From NCBI GenBank assembly GCA_001858525.1, contig LAPX01000007.1:434001-498000 (forward strand): a DNA stretch of 64,000 nt, given 5' to 3'. The notes beneath the pieces were generated by a model that had not been told where the DNA came from, did no database searches, and saw only the letters and a list, made by a program, of their open reading frames with translations. Position 1 is the first letter of the stretch, and each line of letters starts with the position of its first letter. The translations under genes were made by a program, and so were the position numbers. Of this stretch, positions 1 through 7,393 are shown in pieces. The DNA is from Vampirovibrio chlorellavorus (GTDB lineage Bacteria; Cyanobacteriota; Vampirovibrionia; Vampirovibrionales; Vampirovibrionaceae).

Positions 1-1186
1 GGAGATTCGGCGGCATTTTACCCGGCTGAGCACCCACAAAGCCCTTGGCGTCCCGCAGAAAAATAACCACGTTATTGCGGGTCACATCCGGGTCCTGCTG
101 CACAAAGAAGGGAAACACCAGCAAAGCCCGGCCATTGGGCAATTCACTCAAACTGACCGGACGGTTCATAAACTCGGTATTGGTATCCAGGGTCAGGCGC
201 TTGCCATCCACTTCCACAAACAACTTGCCGGTGGGATTGAAGCTGGCCTGATACAGCACCGTGTCATCCACGGCCAATGGATGGTTTACCGAAATGGTTT
301 CTCGTTTGGTTTCTTTGCCCTGCGCGTTTAAGACCGACAGATCGGCGTAATACTGCTTGACCACCGCGTTGTTGGCTGGAGTCTGGCCCTCCGGGTAGTA
401 CTCAATGCGAAAATCGTTGACCCGAATTTTCCAATCCGGCACCGAACCCAGCCAAATAGAGGGATCGATGTTGGTTTTGAACATTTGAGAGTCTGGCAAG
501 GCAAACGTCTCACCCGGAACGGCCAGCTTTTGGGCCTTGAACCCGAAAAAGACGCCATAAACCGAAGCCAGTAGCATCAGCAAAATCCCGGTGTGTACCA
601 CCACCGCCCCAAAGCGGAAAAAATTGCCTTTGGTGGCGTACAACAGCTTGGCATCCGAGCTTTGCGGGTTGGCCGGTGCCTGATGGACGGCGTAGCGCTG
701 TTTGCGCAACCAGCCAGAAACTCGTCCCACGGTGGCCTCCATGGGTTCCGGAGAGTCCAGAAGCAGCCGTTGCGGGCTGTGTTTAATGTAGCTGGCGCTG
801 AAAAAAGTATTGCGGGTGGCCGCCAGAAAAGCGGGCTTCAACCACTGGAAGCTGCCAAAGAGCAGATTAAAGAAAAACAACACTTCCAAGGCCACAAACC
901 AGTAGGAAGAGTAGACGTTAAACAGGCCCATGGCCTTGAAAGTTCGGTAATTGGCCCCAAAATCCCGCTTGATTTGCTGAAGCTCTACAATCCCCTCTTG
1001 GGGGATCAGCACGCCCGCCATGGTGGCCAAAGCCAACAGAGACAAGAGCACAATGGCCAATTGCACCGAGCGAAAGCAGGCCAGCATGCCCCAAACCTGC
1101 TCCGGGAAAGTTTTTGGCCGGGGCGCTTTATGGGAAGCCTTTAAGGCCGGTTCGGCAGAGGACTCCGGTGAGGAAGAGAAAGGCAT
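1..1186 (-). CDS. resB: Cytochrome c biogenesis protein ResB/Ccs1, partial
   Basis: The reading frame is open from an ATG at 1186 to the left edge, giving 395 codons without a stop, so the 3' end lies outside the window. The protein has a hydrophilic N-terminus, a membrane helix (RSVQLAIVLLSLLALA), a second helix after VYSSYWFVALEVLFFFNLLF, a third (RFGAVVVHTGILLMLLASVYG) and then a large periplasmic region, which is the ResB order. In System II cytochrome c maturation ResB works with CcsA/ResC to pass heme to apocytochromes outside the inner membrane. The partner gene would be expected to the left, out of view. The family match comes from topology and recognised motifs such as the start of the ResB domain (FRSVQLAIVLL) and GVLIPQ. 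Confidence 0.88.
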   Translation of the reverse strand, partial: MPFSSSPESSAEPALKASHKAPRPKTFPEQVWGMLACFRSVQLAIVLLSLLALATMAGVLIPQEGIVELQQIKRDFGANYRTFKAMGLFNVYSSYWFVALEVLFFFNLLFGSFQWLKPAFLAATRNTFFSASYIKHSPQRLLLDSPEPMEATVGRVSGWLRKQRYAVHQAPANPQSSDAKLLYATKGNFFRFGAVVVHTGILLMLLASVYGVFFGFKAQKLAVPGETFALPDSQMFKTNIDPSIWLGSVPDWKIRVNDFRIEYYPEGQTPANNAVVKQYYADLSVLNAQGKETKRETISVNHPLAVDDTVLYQASFNPTGKLFVEVDGKRLTLDTNTEFMNRPVSLSELPNGRALLVFPFFVQQDPDVTRNNVVIFLRDAKGFVGAQPGKMPPNL

Positions 1187-1580
1187 AAGGGGATTCTCAC
1201 AAGGTTGGCATAGAGCGTGAGGGGATCAGAGAAAAAAGCTCCATCATTATCCCCCAATGGCGGGACAACTGACAATGAGGCTACAACTATAGTAATCCGA
1301 GACGCCTCCCGGTCCTTTGGGAAATATCAAACAGAGAGCCGTCCTGAAACAAACACCCGGCCAAGCAAAGAATTTCCAGGGAGATGAAGGCCCACTGAAA
1401 CCCGATTTATTTTTTTTAAGTGAGTCTCCGCGTTTCTAAAACTGCGTGCAGCTCAAACAAGTCGTGGAACGGCTTCTGGCAAATCTGCCTAGCCCGTGCT
1501 TTTCACTCGCTGTACTCAAACAATTACAAACGCGCGAGGAAGGGAGACTCACTTTTTAAAATTGAAAGAGGCGAAGCCTG
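1187..1580. other. Gene-free stretch upstream of resB
   Basis: No credible reading frame was seen. The stretch should contain the resB promoter and the 3' region of the next minus-strand gene. About a third of it is the dispersed hairpin element at 1419-1553. Confidence 0.6.
1419..1553. repeat. Dispersed hairpin element, full copy 1
   Basis: The outer arms are complementary (AGTGAGTCTCC at 1419-1429 and GGAGACTCACT at 1543-1553), with a second paired segment just inside (GCGTTTCTAA against TTACAAACGC). The interior shares three blocks with the copy at 46029-46175: CGTTTCTAAAACTGCGTGCAGC, split here at the arm boundary, a TGGCAA..CTGCC mini-hairpin near 1478-1490, and CTCGCTGTACTCAAAC at 1506-1521. 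It lies in the untranslated region after the gene at 1581-2090. The sequence shows a repeat that can fold. Whether it acts as RNA or is a non-autonomous mobile element is open. Confidence 0.8.
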
Positions 1581-2090
1581 TTAGCTGCCTTTTTTGAAAA
1601 AGCCCCCAGCCACCGGGATAAACTGGGCCAATTCCTGCTCGGCCTTGTGCAAAGCCACTTTAAGGGCGCTATTTTCCAAAGCCAATTCCCGAATCTGCTG
1701 GGACATCAGTCGGTTATCCCGCTCGAACTCACTATTTTTGAGCCTTAAAGCTTCTAGCTCATCCTGCAGGGGATGATCCAGCATGTAAGCCAATACATGA
1801 TCGGCGACCAGCTTGGCAAAATCATTCCAATGGGCCTCTTCCACCGAAGGCGTGGAAGTCCACAAGCCCACTTGCGGCTGAGATTGATACTGCCGATAGG
1901 CGTCTAAGCCATCCTCCAGAGTGAAAGGCAGGTTTTGCTCCAATTCACGCAGCCCCTCGGCCGGCTCAAGGGAATGGTCATTCTCCCTGGGCACCGGGCG
2001 TTCGTCCAAAACAGCGGTAGCCGGAGAAGCGGGCTTCTCTTCCGTCTGCTTAAAGGTCTGCTGGGGCCAACACTCGTAGGAGTACTGCAT
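1581..2090 (-). CDS. Hypothetical coiled-coil protein
   Basis: 169 aa, not recognised. The N-terminal third is Glu/Pro rich and probably disordered. Residues about 75-100 are more hydrophobic (FAKLVADHVLAYML). From about residue 108 to 158 there is a heptad-like, charged helix typical of a coiled coil (ELEALRLKNSEFERDNRLMSQ and on). There is no signal peptide or membrane segment, so a cytoplasmic adaptor or structural role is possible but unsupported. The start ATG is at 2090 and the stop is followed by the hairpin element at 1419-1553. Confidence 0.65.
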   Translation of the reverse strand: MQYSYECWPQQTFKQTEEKPASPATAVLDERPVPRENDHSLEPAEGLRELEQNLPFTLEDGLDAYRQYQSQPQVGLWTSTPSVEEAHWNDFAKLVADHVLAYMLDHPLQDELEALRLKNSEFERDNRLMSQQIRELALENSALKVALHKAEQELAQFIPVAGGFFKKGS

Positions 2091-2193
2091 TGCTTCAACT
2101 CTCCATACCTACCGTCTCATTATAAAGAGTCGGCGATCTGCAGGCCACAGCATTGCCCCAAGTTGACACAAAGTGTTACAGCCATTTGAATGG

Positions 2194-3081
2194 CTACAAA
2201 GCCACCGCCTGCGTGGACCAATACCGTTGAAGCTCTTGATAAGCGCCCACAATGGCCTTCATTTTTTCTTCGTTGCCATTGGGTAAATCCGGATGATACT
2301 GCAAGGTCATCTGCCGGTACTGCTTTTTGACAGCCTCCTGAGAAGCCCCAAAGGTCACTCCCAAAGTTTGAAAAGCCTGAAGGATCTTGTTATCCGGCCG
2401 GGAGGCATAATTTTGCCCGGTGCCACTGCCCCGATGACTGTGAGATTTTTGGCTATTCCGGGGGGCTTCATCGCCCATCATGTCGCACCAGTCATCAAAA
2501 GTGAAGCCGCGCTCCGCTTCGGCGGTGTAATTGGCGTTGTAAATCTTGTCGTAGTTCTTTTTGTAGGTTTCCACATCCTTGCGAAATTGGGCGAACAAGG
2601 TTTGGCGCTCTTCGTGGCTGGCCTGAATAAAGGCATCAATCTTTTTGAAGGAATCCAGCGTGAAATAATGCCGCCAATTGACATCCCGGCCGGTCAAGTC
2701 CAGCTCGAAGTCCCGCAGGCTCTCCAGTAACGCCTTGTCTGCGGCGGGCATATGCTGACGAAAATAAGCGAAAACCCGCAACTTATACTGCTCCCGCTTT
2801 TCAGCACTTTCTGCCCGACTGGACAATTTTTCCTGACGGTACTGGGCAATCTCCCGGCCCAACTGCCGCCGAAAGGCCGGTGAAAACTTCTGGAACAACC
2901 GATCGCCAAGCAAAGTCACATCATCCAGCCAATCAATGGACTTAAAAAATTCCAGCAGCTTTTTCTCCCGAAAAGCGGTATTGCCGGTCAACAGATAGTG
3001 CTCCAGTTGACGCTTGGTATCGGGGGATAAAAATGAAAATACCGGCAGCGGGTGCGCGGTGAAAAAAACGGTGGCGGTCAT
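2194..3081 (-). CDS. Protein with C-terminal J domain
   Basis: 295 aa from the ATG at 3081. Longer frames reach 3327 but would run into the divergent gene at 3161, so this start is preferred. The last ~65 residues form a J domain (ILQAFQTLGVTFGASQEAVK, then the diagnostic HPD in LQYHPDLPNG), which stimulates Hsp70 ATPase. The first ~200 residues are helical and charged with no Gly/Phe or zinc-finger regions, so this is not DnaJ itself but a class III J-protein with its own client or location domain. The segment between the two is Ser/His/Gly rich (about residues 205-225). Its partner DnaK is not in the window. Confidence 0.82.
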   Translation of the reverse strand: MTATVFFTAHPLPVFSFLSPDTKRQLEHYLLTGNTAFREKKLLEFFKSIDWLDDVTLLGDRLFQKFSPAFRRQLGREIAQYRQEKLSSRAESAEKREQYKLRVFAYFRQHMPAADKALLESLRDFELDLTGRDVNWRHYFTLDSFKKIDAFIQASHEERQTLFAQFRKDVETYKKNYDKIYNANYTAEAERGFTFDDWCDMMGDEAPRNSQKSHSHRGSGTGQNYASRPDNKILQAFQTLGVTFGASQEAVKKQYRQMTLQYHPDLPNGNEEKMKAIVGAYQELQRYWSTQAVAL

Positions 3082-3124
3082 GCCTAACAGAATACCACCG
3101 GCCCTCGTATCCCCCAACCACAGG

Positions 3125-3152
3125 TTGGCGATTCCTGAAAGACGCTTACAAT
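3125..3152 (+). promoter_or_regulatory. Sigma-70-like promoter very close to a start codon
   Basis: TTGGCG at 3125-3130, a 16-base spacer and TACAAT at 3147-3152. Transcription would begin at about 3159, so the message of the gene starting at 3161 would have almost no leader. No Shine-Dalgarno sequence precedes that ATG. Confidence 0.5.
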
Positions 3153-3160
3153 GACAACAT

Positions 3161-3817
3161 ATGAAGCGCTTGATCATCACCTCTGATTTAATAAATCGTT
3201 GGGCCTGGATGGGTTTCCTCAGCCTCGGCCTGCTGACGTTACAACCCTTTGCCAGTGCCGGGGACACCTCCCAGATTCCTATTTCGCCCCCAGTGCAACG
3301 CAGCGAACCGGACAAGCGCTTTATCAATTACACCTTGCCCGCGGGAACCGCCTTTCACGTGCTGCTTCAAACCCCGCTCAGCACCGAGATCAACCAGCTT
3401 GATGATCCGGTGGAAGTCATTAGCAACCAGCACATTTATCTGTACGAAGAATTGATGTTCCCTAAAAACACCCGGTTTTTGGGAAAAATCATCCAGCTAG
3501 AGCCCCCCATTCAAGGCCGAGAGGCTATATTGGCCGTCACCTTTCAGGAAATCATTCTAGACAATGGAGAAAAGCTTCCCATTCAGGCCCATGTGCGCAC
3601 GGATCGAAAAGATCACACCTGGGGCGGCAAGCTGACCTCAGGGACTAAGCCCTATCTGTCCACCCAGCGAGTGGCAGGCATTGGGGAATACAACAAAGTG
3701 GTGTTTGGCGGGCCCAGGGCGATGGGCACACATATTACCATCCCGCCCGGGGAACACTGGACCATCATTCTGGATCAGCCGCTCAGCATCACCAAAGCCA
3801 AAGCCGACCTGTACTAA
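3161..3817 (+). CDS. Secreted protein, beta-rich
   Basis: 218 aa with a clear signal peptide (positive MKRLIITSDLINR, hydrophobic core WMGFLSLGLLTLQP, then FASAGD with an AxA cleavage site). The mature part is beta-rich, with the alternating pattern LPAGTAFHVLLQTPLST, P-K-N-T-R-F-L-G-K-I and IPPGEHWTIILDQPLSI. That arrangement resembles the beta-barrel fold of TrbI/VirB10-type proteins, but there is no transmembrane anchor or neighbouring secretion system, so this is only a fold suggestion. It is divergent from the J-domain gene. The likely location is the periplasm or envelope. Confidence 0.65.
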   Translation: MKRLIITSDLINRWAWMGFLSLGLLTLQPFASAGDTSQIPISPPVQRSEPDKRFINYTLPAGTAFHVLLQTPLSTEINQLDDPVEVISNQHIYLYEELMFPKNTRFLGKIIQLEPPIQGREAILAVTFQEIILDNGEKLPIQAHVRTDRKDHTWGGKLTSGTKPYLSTQRVAGIGEYNKVVFGGPRAMGTHITIPPGEHWTIILDQPLSITKAKADLY

Positions 3818-3844
3818 CAACCATTCAAGTCAGCCAGCCCGTTT

Positions 3845-4186
3845 TTAGCTAACCGCATCCGCCTCATTGGTGTAGATGGGGATGGTTTTGTTCAGGTTGG
3901 TCAGGTTGACCAGATTGTTGACGTAGTTCTGCAAGCCAAAAGCACCAAAAGTGCCACCGGCCTCATCGCAAACCCGTTTGCAAAACAGCATCACGCTCAG
4001 CCCGGAGCTATCCATAAAACTGACCTTGCTGAGGTTCAAAATAATATTTTTCTGCCCTTGGGACACAAAGCCCGCCACAGAAGATTTAATGGCTTCGCAA
4101 TTCCGAAAATCCACGTTTTGCGCTTCAATATCCACAATGGTCTTGTCGCCACTATCCCGGCTCAAGATCTTGGTTTCGGTACTCAT
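3845..4186 (-). CDS. STAS-domain anti-sigma factor antagonist
   Basis: 113 aa, a single STAS domain of the SpoIIAA/RsbV type. The phosphorylation loop is plain (FMDSSGLSVML, with Ser in DSSGLS). In this family a dephosphorylated antagonist binds an anti-sigma kinase and frees a sigma factor; the kinase phosphorylates the Ser to switch it off. No RsbW-like kinase or sigma factor gene is adjacent, so the partner must be elsewhere. The start ATG at 4186 is preceded by a GGGAG Shine-Dalgarno-like sequence. Confidence 0.88.
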   Translation of the reverse strand: MSTETKILSRDSGDKTIVDIEAQNVDFRNCEAIKSSVAGFVSQGQKNIILNLSKVSFMDSSGLSVMLFCKRVCDEAGGTFGAFGLQNYVNNLVNLTNLNKTIPIYTNEADAVS

Positions 4187-4347
4187 GGACCACTCCCTCG
4201 AACATCTATCCTATTTTATGTTCTATTATCCCATCGTTTTATGCAAGGGGAAGAGCACCGGGCCTCACCAGAATCCTTTGAATGTAGTAGATCTTTCAAT
4301 GCCCCTCAGTTACACTGAAGGCAAAGTATTGGAGGAACCCTTGTAAA

Positions 4348-7029
4348 ATGGCACTTTCGGGCACACTTTCAGGCGCAACTATTCGGGAAAAATTTATCCG
4401 CTTCTTTGCCGAACAATACGGCCACAAGCACCAACCCAGTGCCAGCCTGGTTCCCAGCAACCCCACGGTGTTACTCACCCCGGCTGGCATGCTGCCCTTT
4501 GTCCCCATCTTTCTGGGCATTGAGCCCCCACCCAGCCCCCCGCGTGTGGTCAGCGTTCAAAAATGCGCCCGGGTCAGTGGCAAGGCCTCCGATCTAGAGT
4601 TTGTGGGCCGCACCCCCCGGCATCATACGTTTTTTGAAATGCTGGGCAACTTCAGCTTTGGCGATTACTTCAAAAAAGAAGCCATCACCTGCGCCTGGCA
4701 ATTCGTCACCCAGGAATTGGGCCTGCCCCGAGAAAAACTCTGGGTGACTGTTTTTCAGGATGATGATGAAGCCAGACAACTTTGGCACGAGATTGCGGGC
4801 ATTCCGCTGAGTCAGATTATTGGCCGCAGCGAGAAAGACAACTTCTGGGGTCCCCCTGGCCCCACCGGTCCTTGCGGCCCCTGTTCAGAAATTTTCTACG
4901 ACCGGGGCGGGCTGCCCGCCGGTAGCCCGGAGACCAATCCGGATTTGCTGGACGAAGATCGCTTTGTGGAGATCTGGAATCTGGTGTTTATGCAGCTTTT
5001 CCAGGATGAAGCAGGCAAGCGCACCCCGCTGGAGCATAAAAACGTGGATACCGGCATGGGGCTGGAGCGAATTACTATGGTCATTCAGGGGAAAAACAAC
5101 ACCTTTGAAACCGATTTGCTGTTCCCGTTGGTGGATCAGGTCTCCAAGCTTTGCAAAATCCCCTATAAACAAAGTGAAGCCACCGATGTGGCCATGAAAA
5201 TCGTGGCCGATCACATCCGCTGCATCAGCTTTGCCGTGGCCGACGGCATTACCCCCAGTAACGAAGGCCGGGGCTACATTATCCGCATGTTATTGCGCCG
5301 GGCAGTGCGTTACGGCAAAAAATACCTGGGCTTCCAGGAGCCTTTCTTGTATCAATTGGTGGCCACGGTGCGCAACCACTACCAAAACCCCTATGAGGAA
5401 TTACGTTCCCGCTATGATCACATTGTGGAAACCGTGAAGCTGGAAGAAAAGCGGTTTTTGGAAACGCTGGAACGGGGCTCTAAAATTCTGGATGAAACCC
5501 TGGATCGCCTGAAGGCCGAAGGGCTGAAAACGGTTCCCGGCGAGGACGTTTTTAAACTCTACGATACATTTGGCTTTCCCCTGGAACTGACCCATGATAT
5601 CGCTCAGGAAGAAGGGTTTGCCATTGATCAGGAGGGCTTTGAGGCCGCTCTGGATGCCCAGCGAGACAAAGCCCGCTCTGCTCGGGGCAAAGGCGAAGCC
5701 ATCGTCAAGGATCAACTCTACAGCGAACTGCTCAGCCGAGTGGGTGGAACTCAATTCGTGGGTTATGAGCAGTTAAGCGCCACGGCCTCCGTCAAAGCTC
5801 TGATTGTGGATGGCGAAGAAGTTCAAAAAGTGGAAGGCACCAACCAGCCCTTCCAGGCCATTTTAGACACCACGCCTTTTTACGCGGAATCCGGCGGACA
5901 GGTGGGCGATCGCGGTTCTTTTTCCAGCGATAATGGCTACCAAGGCCTCACCGTAGTGGTCAATGACGTGACCAAAGTCGGTGATTTGTTTGTCCACCAT
6001 TGCCTGTACGACCAAGGCGAAGGCCTGAGCGTTGGCGATACCATTGTGGCCCATGTCGACCCCGTGGCCCGTCAGCAAGCGGCCATTCACCATACGGCCA
6101 CCCACTTGCTGCAAGGCGCCTTGCGAAACATTTTAGGCGATTCCATCACCCAGGCCGGTTCCCATGTGTCCCCGGAAGGAGCCCGTTTCGACTTCACCTT
6201 CAATCGGGGACTGAAGTCCGACGAATTGGCACGGGTCGAATACCTAATCAACAAGTGGATTCAGGAAAATATCGCCCGAAATGCAGAATTATTACCCATT
6301 GAGGCGGCCCGCCAGTCCGGCGCCATTCTGATGGCTGGCGAAAAATACGGCGAGGAAGTCCGGGTAATTTCCTACGGCGAAGCCAGCAAAGAGCTTTGCG
6401 GCGGAACGCACGTTCAGCAGTTGGGTGAAATTGCCCTGGTTAAAATCGCATCCGAAGGGGCCATTGCCTCCGGGGTGCGGCGGATTGAGATTGTGGCTGG
6501 CGAAAAAGCCTACAAGCAGTTCAAGCAGCTAGAGCTGGAAATGCGGGACATGGCCGAACTGCTGAAGAGCCCCGCCAAAGAAGTGCCCGGCAAGGTGCAA
6601 AAACTGGTGGATGAACTCAAAAACCGTGAAAAAACCATTCGCAGCCTGGAAGAAAAATTGGCCTTGCAGGAAATCAAGGGCTTGCAGGCACGGCTGACCC
6701 CTGAGCATCCCATTCTGGTTCACTTTTTGAAAGACTACAGCGTGGATGGGCTGAAGCTGATTGCCGAAAAACTGGCCAAAGCTTGTGGCCCTCATGTCAT
6801 CGTGCTGGCCGGAGATGCCGATCAGAAAGCCGCTTTTGTGGCCAGCGTTTCCGAGGAGTATGTCAAGCAAGGCATCAAGGCTGGCGAGCTGGTAAAGCAG
6901 GCTGCTCAGATCTGTGAAGGCGGCGGCGGCGGAAAGCCCAATTTTGCGCAAGCCGGTGGAAAAAATGCCACTCGCATTCAAGATGCGCTGAAAGCCGTCG
7001 AAGATATGCTCAAACCGGCTTTGTGCTGA
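4348..7029 (+). CDS. alaS: Alanine--tRNA ligase
   Basis: 893 aa, the usual length for full AlaRS. The catalytic domain is at the N-terminus (KFIRFFAEQYGHKHQPS, RVVSVQKCARVSGKASDLEF, FFEMLGNFSFGDYF). The editing domain carries the zinc-binding HHTATH near residue 580 and CGGTH near residue 684. The C-terminal domain has the Gly-rich GGGGGKPNFAQAGGK. It charges tRNA-Ala in the cytoplasm and hydrolyses mischarged Ser/Gly-tRNA-Ala. The start is supported by a GGAGGA Shine-Dalgarno sequence ending about ten bases upstream of the ATG. Confidence 0.98.
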   Translation: MALSGTLSGATIREKFIRFFAEQYGHKHQPSASLVPSNPTVLLTPAGMLPFVPIFLGIEPPPSPPRVVSVQKCARVSGKASDLEFVGRTPRHHTFFEMLGNFSFGDYFKKEAITCAWQFVTQELGLPREKLWVTVFQDDDEARQLWHEIAGIPLSQIIGRSEKDNFWGPPGPTGPCGPCSEIFYDRGGLPAGSPETNPDLLDEDRFVEIWNLVFMQLFQDEAGKRTPLEHKNVDTGMGLERITMVIQGKNNTFETDLLFPLVDQVSKLCKIPYKQSEATDVAMKIVADHIRCISFAVADGITPSNEGRGYIIRMLLRRAVRYGKKYLGFQEPFLYQLVATVRNHYQNPYEELRSRYDHIVETVKLEEKRFLETLERGSKILDETLDRLKAEGLKTVPGEDVFKLYDTFGFPLELTHDIAQEEGFAIDQEGFEAALDAQRDKARSARGKGEAIVKDQLYSELLSRVGGTQFVGYEQLSATASVKALIVDGEEVQKVEGTNQPFQAILDTTPFYAESGGQVGDRGSFSSDNGYQGLTVVVNDVTKVGDLFVHHCLYDQGEGLSVGDTIVAHVDPVARQQAAIHHTATHLLQGALRNILGDSITQAGSHVSPEGARFDFTFNRGLKSDELARVEYLINKWIQENIARNAELLPIEAARQSGAILMAGEKYGEEVRVISYGEASKELCGGTHVQQLGEIALVKIASEGAIASGVRRIEIVAGEKAYKQFKQLELEMRDMAELLKSPAKEVPGKVQKLVDELKNREKTIRSLEEKLALQEIKGLQARLTPEHPILVHFLKDYSVDGLKLIAEKLAKACGPHVIVLAGDADQKAAFVASVSEEYVKQGIKAGELVKQAAQICEGGGGGKPNFAQAGGKNATRIQDALKAVEDMLKPALC

Positions 7030-7098
7030 AGCTCATTGTTATAGTCAGCTCATTCATCCGGTGGATTGAATGCCGTATTTTTTAGACTGCACTCAATT

Positions 7099-7130
7099 TA
7101 ATTTCAAATTAATGTACAGAATTGAAATTA
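7099..7130. promoter_or_regulatory. Inverted repeat upstream of porin promoter
   Basis: A perfect 9-bp inverted repeat (TAATTTCAA at 7099-7107, TTGAAATTA at 7122-7130) with a 14-base centre. It lies about 50 bp before the porin -10 box and has no T-run after it, so it looks more like a protein-binding dyad than an alaS terminator. Confidence 0.4.
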
Positions 7131-7158
7131 TTCCGGATAAAGATTATGCAAAGAATTG

Positions 7159-7186
7159 TTCAGCCCTTCACAACCCTTTTTATAAT
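7159..7186 (+). promoter_or_regulatory. Porin promoter with consensus -10
   Basis: A perfect TATAAT stands at 7181-7186. A -35 box could be TTCAGC at 7159-7164 (16-base spacer) or TTGTTC at 7156-7161 (19-base spacer). The start of transcription would be near 7193, leaving a leader of about 200 bases before the porin ATG at 7394. Confidence 0.6.
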
Positions 7187-7278
7187 GAAAGCAACGGTAA
7201 GCGAGTTTTCGGGGCAGGAATTAAGATCTTGTGAAGACATTCGCTGTAGCGTTGGCAACTTCTTGTGGAGGTGCTAGG

Positions 7279-7338
7279 ATGCTAACTCTCGAAGGTTGCT
7301 TTTGCGTTTGGTGGGTAGAAGGACTTTCAGTTAATTAA
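7279..7338 (+). CDS. Possible leader peptide (19 aa) before porin
   Basis: An ATG at 7279 has an excellent Shine-Dalgarno sequence (GGAGGTG at 7267-7273, 7 bases between GGAGG and ATG) and is followed by 18 sense codons and TAA at 7336-7338. The peptide is MLTLEGCFCVWWVEGLSVN, with two Cys and two adjacent Trp. It lies inside the long 5' leader of the SLH-porin gene, 55 bases before the porin ATG. Bases 7255-7262 (GCAACTTC) can pair with 7291-7299 (GAAGGTTGC), placing the start signals in the loop of a stem. A role in translational control or attenuation of the porin is an inference. It could also be chance. Confidence 0.4.
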   Translation: MLTLEGCFCVWWVEGLSVN

Positions 7339-7393
7339 GGTAGGTATAAGGTAAGTCAAATTGTTATTGAACCAAATAGGAGTTGAGTTAGAT

